A stretch of 54,703 nucleotides of DNA from Hathewaya proteolytica DSM 3090 (GTDB lineage Bacteria > Bacillota > Clostridia > Clostridiales > Clostridiaceae): contig NZ_FRAD01000019.1 in assembly GCF_900142225.1 (NCBI RefSeq), positions 1-54,703 of the forward strand, read 5' to 3'. The position numbers were made by a program, and so were the translations under genes. Below the pieces are notes generated by a model, which saw only the letters and a list, made by a program, of their open reading frames with translations, searched no databases and was not told the DNA's origin. Every line of letters starts with the position of its first letter. Positions within the stretch are counted from its first letter, which is position 1. Of this stretch, positions 54,174 through 54,703 are shown piece after piece.

Positions 54174-54449
54174 TTACACGGCTTCAAGCATTTTGTATAT
54201 GTCGTCAACATACTGTTTTATATCTTCCTCACCTTCATAATTTACAAAGGTAATCTTCTTGTCTTTGTAACCAATCAGATATTGCTCATCCTTTATTTTA
54301 CCGAAAAGTAGCTTTTGAAATTCACCTTTCTTGTCCACAGTTTGCATATGTATTCCTTGTTTATTTTCCTTCTGACTTATTTCTTTATTGAAAATTATCT
54401 GGCTTAATAGTCTAGTTCTACATTTTATATTTTTTATAATTTTGCCCGT
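54174..54449 (-). pseudogene. Small minus-strand gene, apparently cut by the TnpB element
   Basis: A frame open from about 54449 to the stop at 54174 codes a polar product. An internal ATG at 54347 gives a 57-residue form (MQTVDKKGEFQKLLFGKIKD ... YVDDIYKMLEAV), while in-frame coding-like sequence continues upstream (RTRLLSQIIFNKEISQKENK) up to the left end of the mobile element. No start codon or ribosome site is seen before the element begins, so the 5' part was probably displaced by the insertion. The FGKIKDEQYLIGYKDKKITF segment looks like a small beta-sheet fold; family not recognised. Confidence 0.55.
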
Positions 54450-54453
54450 AAAA

Positions 54454-54522
54454 CCTCGTGCCCTTGTGGTCGAGGATGTAAGGGCTTTAAGTTAGGGGGA
54501 GTTCGATACTCCCCTAACTTAA
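54454..54522 (+). other. Pseudoknot and long hairpin at the left end of the TnpB element
   Basis: CCTCG (54454-54458) pairs with CGAGG (54471-54475). Within its loop GCCCTT (54460-54465) is complementary to AAGGGC (54480-54485), giving an H-type pseudoknot. Directly after, TTAAGTTAGGGG..AGT pairs with ACTCCCCTAACTTAA (54487-54522), 15 bp with one bulged G. The strong folds could be the left-end recognition structure or a structured RNA. The T-loop-like TTCGATA loop is probably coincidence. Confidence 0.7.
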
Positions 54523-54644
54523 CATTACACTAACTTCTGATTTAGAACAAAATACAATATGAAAGTTAATTCTGACGTCATTTCAATAGCATTGTATAAT
54601 AACTATACAAACTACATAAAATACATAAGAAATGAGGTGATATT

Positions 54645-54703
54645 GTGGAGAAGTCTTTTAAATTTAGGTTAGTGCCAACTAAAGAACAAGAAATTATGTT
54701 AAG
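54645..54703 (+). CDS. tnpB: TnpB, N-terminal fragment at the window edge
   Basis: Starts with GTG at 54645, with GAGGTG 5 bases upstream. The 19 complete codons read VEKSFKFRLVPTKEQEIML, the standard TnpB opening (K-x-F-K-F-R-x-x-P-T-K-E-Q). TnpB is an RNA-guided nuclease that helps IS200/IS605-type elements persist; the RuvC residues lie beyond the window. No completeness judgement is possible. Confidence 0.85.
   Translation, partial: MEKSFKFRLVPTKEQEIML

Larger units (their letters stand above)
54450..54703 (+). mobile_element. Left part of an IS605/IS607-type element encoding TnpB
   Basis: The element continues past the window. Its left region carries a folded segment (54454-54522) and then about 120 bp of AT-rich leader to the tnpB start. 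Position and content fit a TnpB-only or IStron-like element. No tnpA is seen on the left side. It appears to interrupt the gene at 54174-54449. Confidence 0.65.

Noticed and set aside
54487..54522. The TTCGATA loop on a GGGAG/CTCCC stem resembles a tRNA or tmRNA T-arm.
   Set aside because: The flanking bases extend the same hairpin by another 8 bp, and no acceptor, D or anticodon arms are present.

Overview
The window is a low-GC, strongly minus-strand-biased chromosomal segment from an anaerobic Firmicute, most like Clostridium sensu stricto. The evidence is the clostridial-type S-layer proteins, a CpI-type [FeFe] hydrogenase, a T-box tyrS, a glmS ribozyme, a BceRSAB-type module, and AT-rich intergenic DNA. 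I cannot name the species from sequence alone.

Layout. 1-14.3 kb is a surface-layer locus read on the minus strand: three large secreted proteins with a related N-terminal domain, then the start of an M6 (immune inhibitor A-like) metalloprotease. Two of the S-layer genes (stops at 11423 and 6425) are each followed by a homologous ~640-nt structured RNA that starts with the group II intron motif GTGCG. In both, the last six bases of the ORF are perfectly complementary to the same internal position of the following RNA. A splice site there would lie 8 nt before GTGCG and would remove the stop codon. This matches the alternatively spliced S-layer intron described in Clostridium tetani and is the most exciting system here. 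I could not recognise a domain V.

14.5-17.8 kb is a polysaccharide operon (GT2 glycosyltransferase, polymerase-like membrane protein, two small membrane proteins), divergent from mntP (Mn efflux). 18.5-25.2 kb carries a membrane-anchored C39-like protease, thiC with a TPP riboswitch, a DUF975 protein, tyrS with a T-box leader (UAC specifier), and a patatin-like lipase. 25.5-27.5 kb holds an IS1595-type transposase ORF that has lost catalytic residues, followed by about 500 bp packed with DnaA-box-like sequences and an 18-bp tandem repeat. 27.6-33.7 kb is a probable five-gene operon: an NMT1/SsuA-type ABC importer, a NuoF-tail/GltD-like oxidoreductase and an [FeFe] hydrogenase.

34.3-39.0 kb is a BceRS/BceAB-type antimicrobial-peptide sensing and detoxification module. 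It is followed by a 5'-truncated Rpn nuclease, a BlaR1/MecR1-like M56 sensor-protease and its N-terminally truncated paralogue, a promoter bracketed by two palindromes, and a DUF1703 AAA/PDDEXK protein. 47-54 kb has a small lipoprotein, a group IIC intron relic, glmS with its ribozyme, a polar amino acid ABC permease and binding protein, and glmM (glmS and glmM serve the same UDP-GlcNAc pathway). The window ends in a TnpB-encoding element that seems to truncate a minus-strand gene.

Two layers overlie the genes. A ~30-bp dispersed intergenic repeat occurs 16 times between 19.9 and 54.2 kb, often in pairs and never in the S-layer locus. Two decayed group IIC introns each lie directly downstream of a rho-independent terminator.
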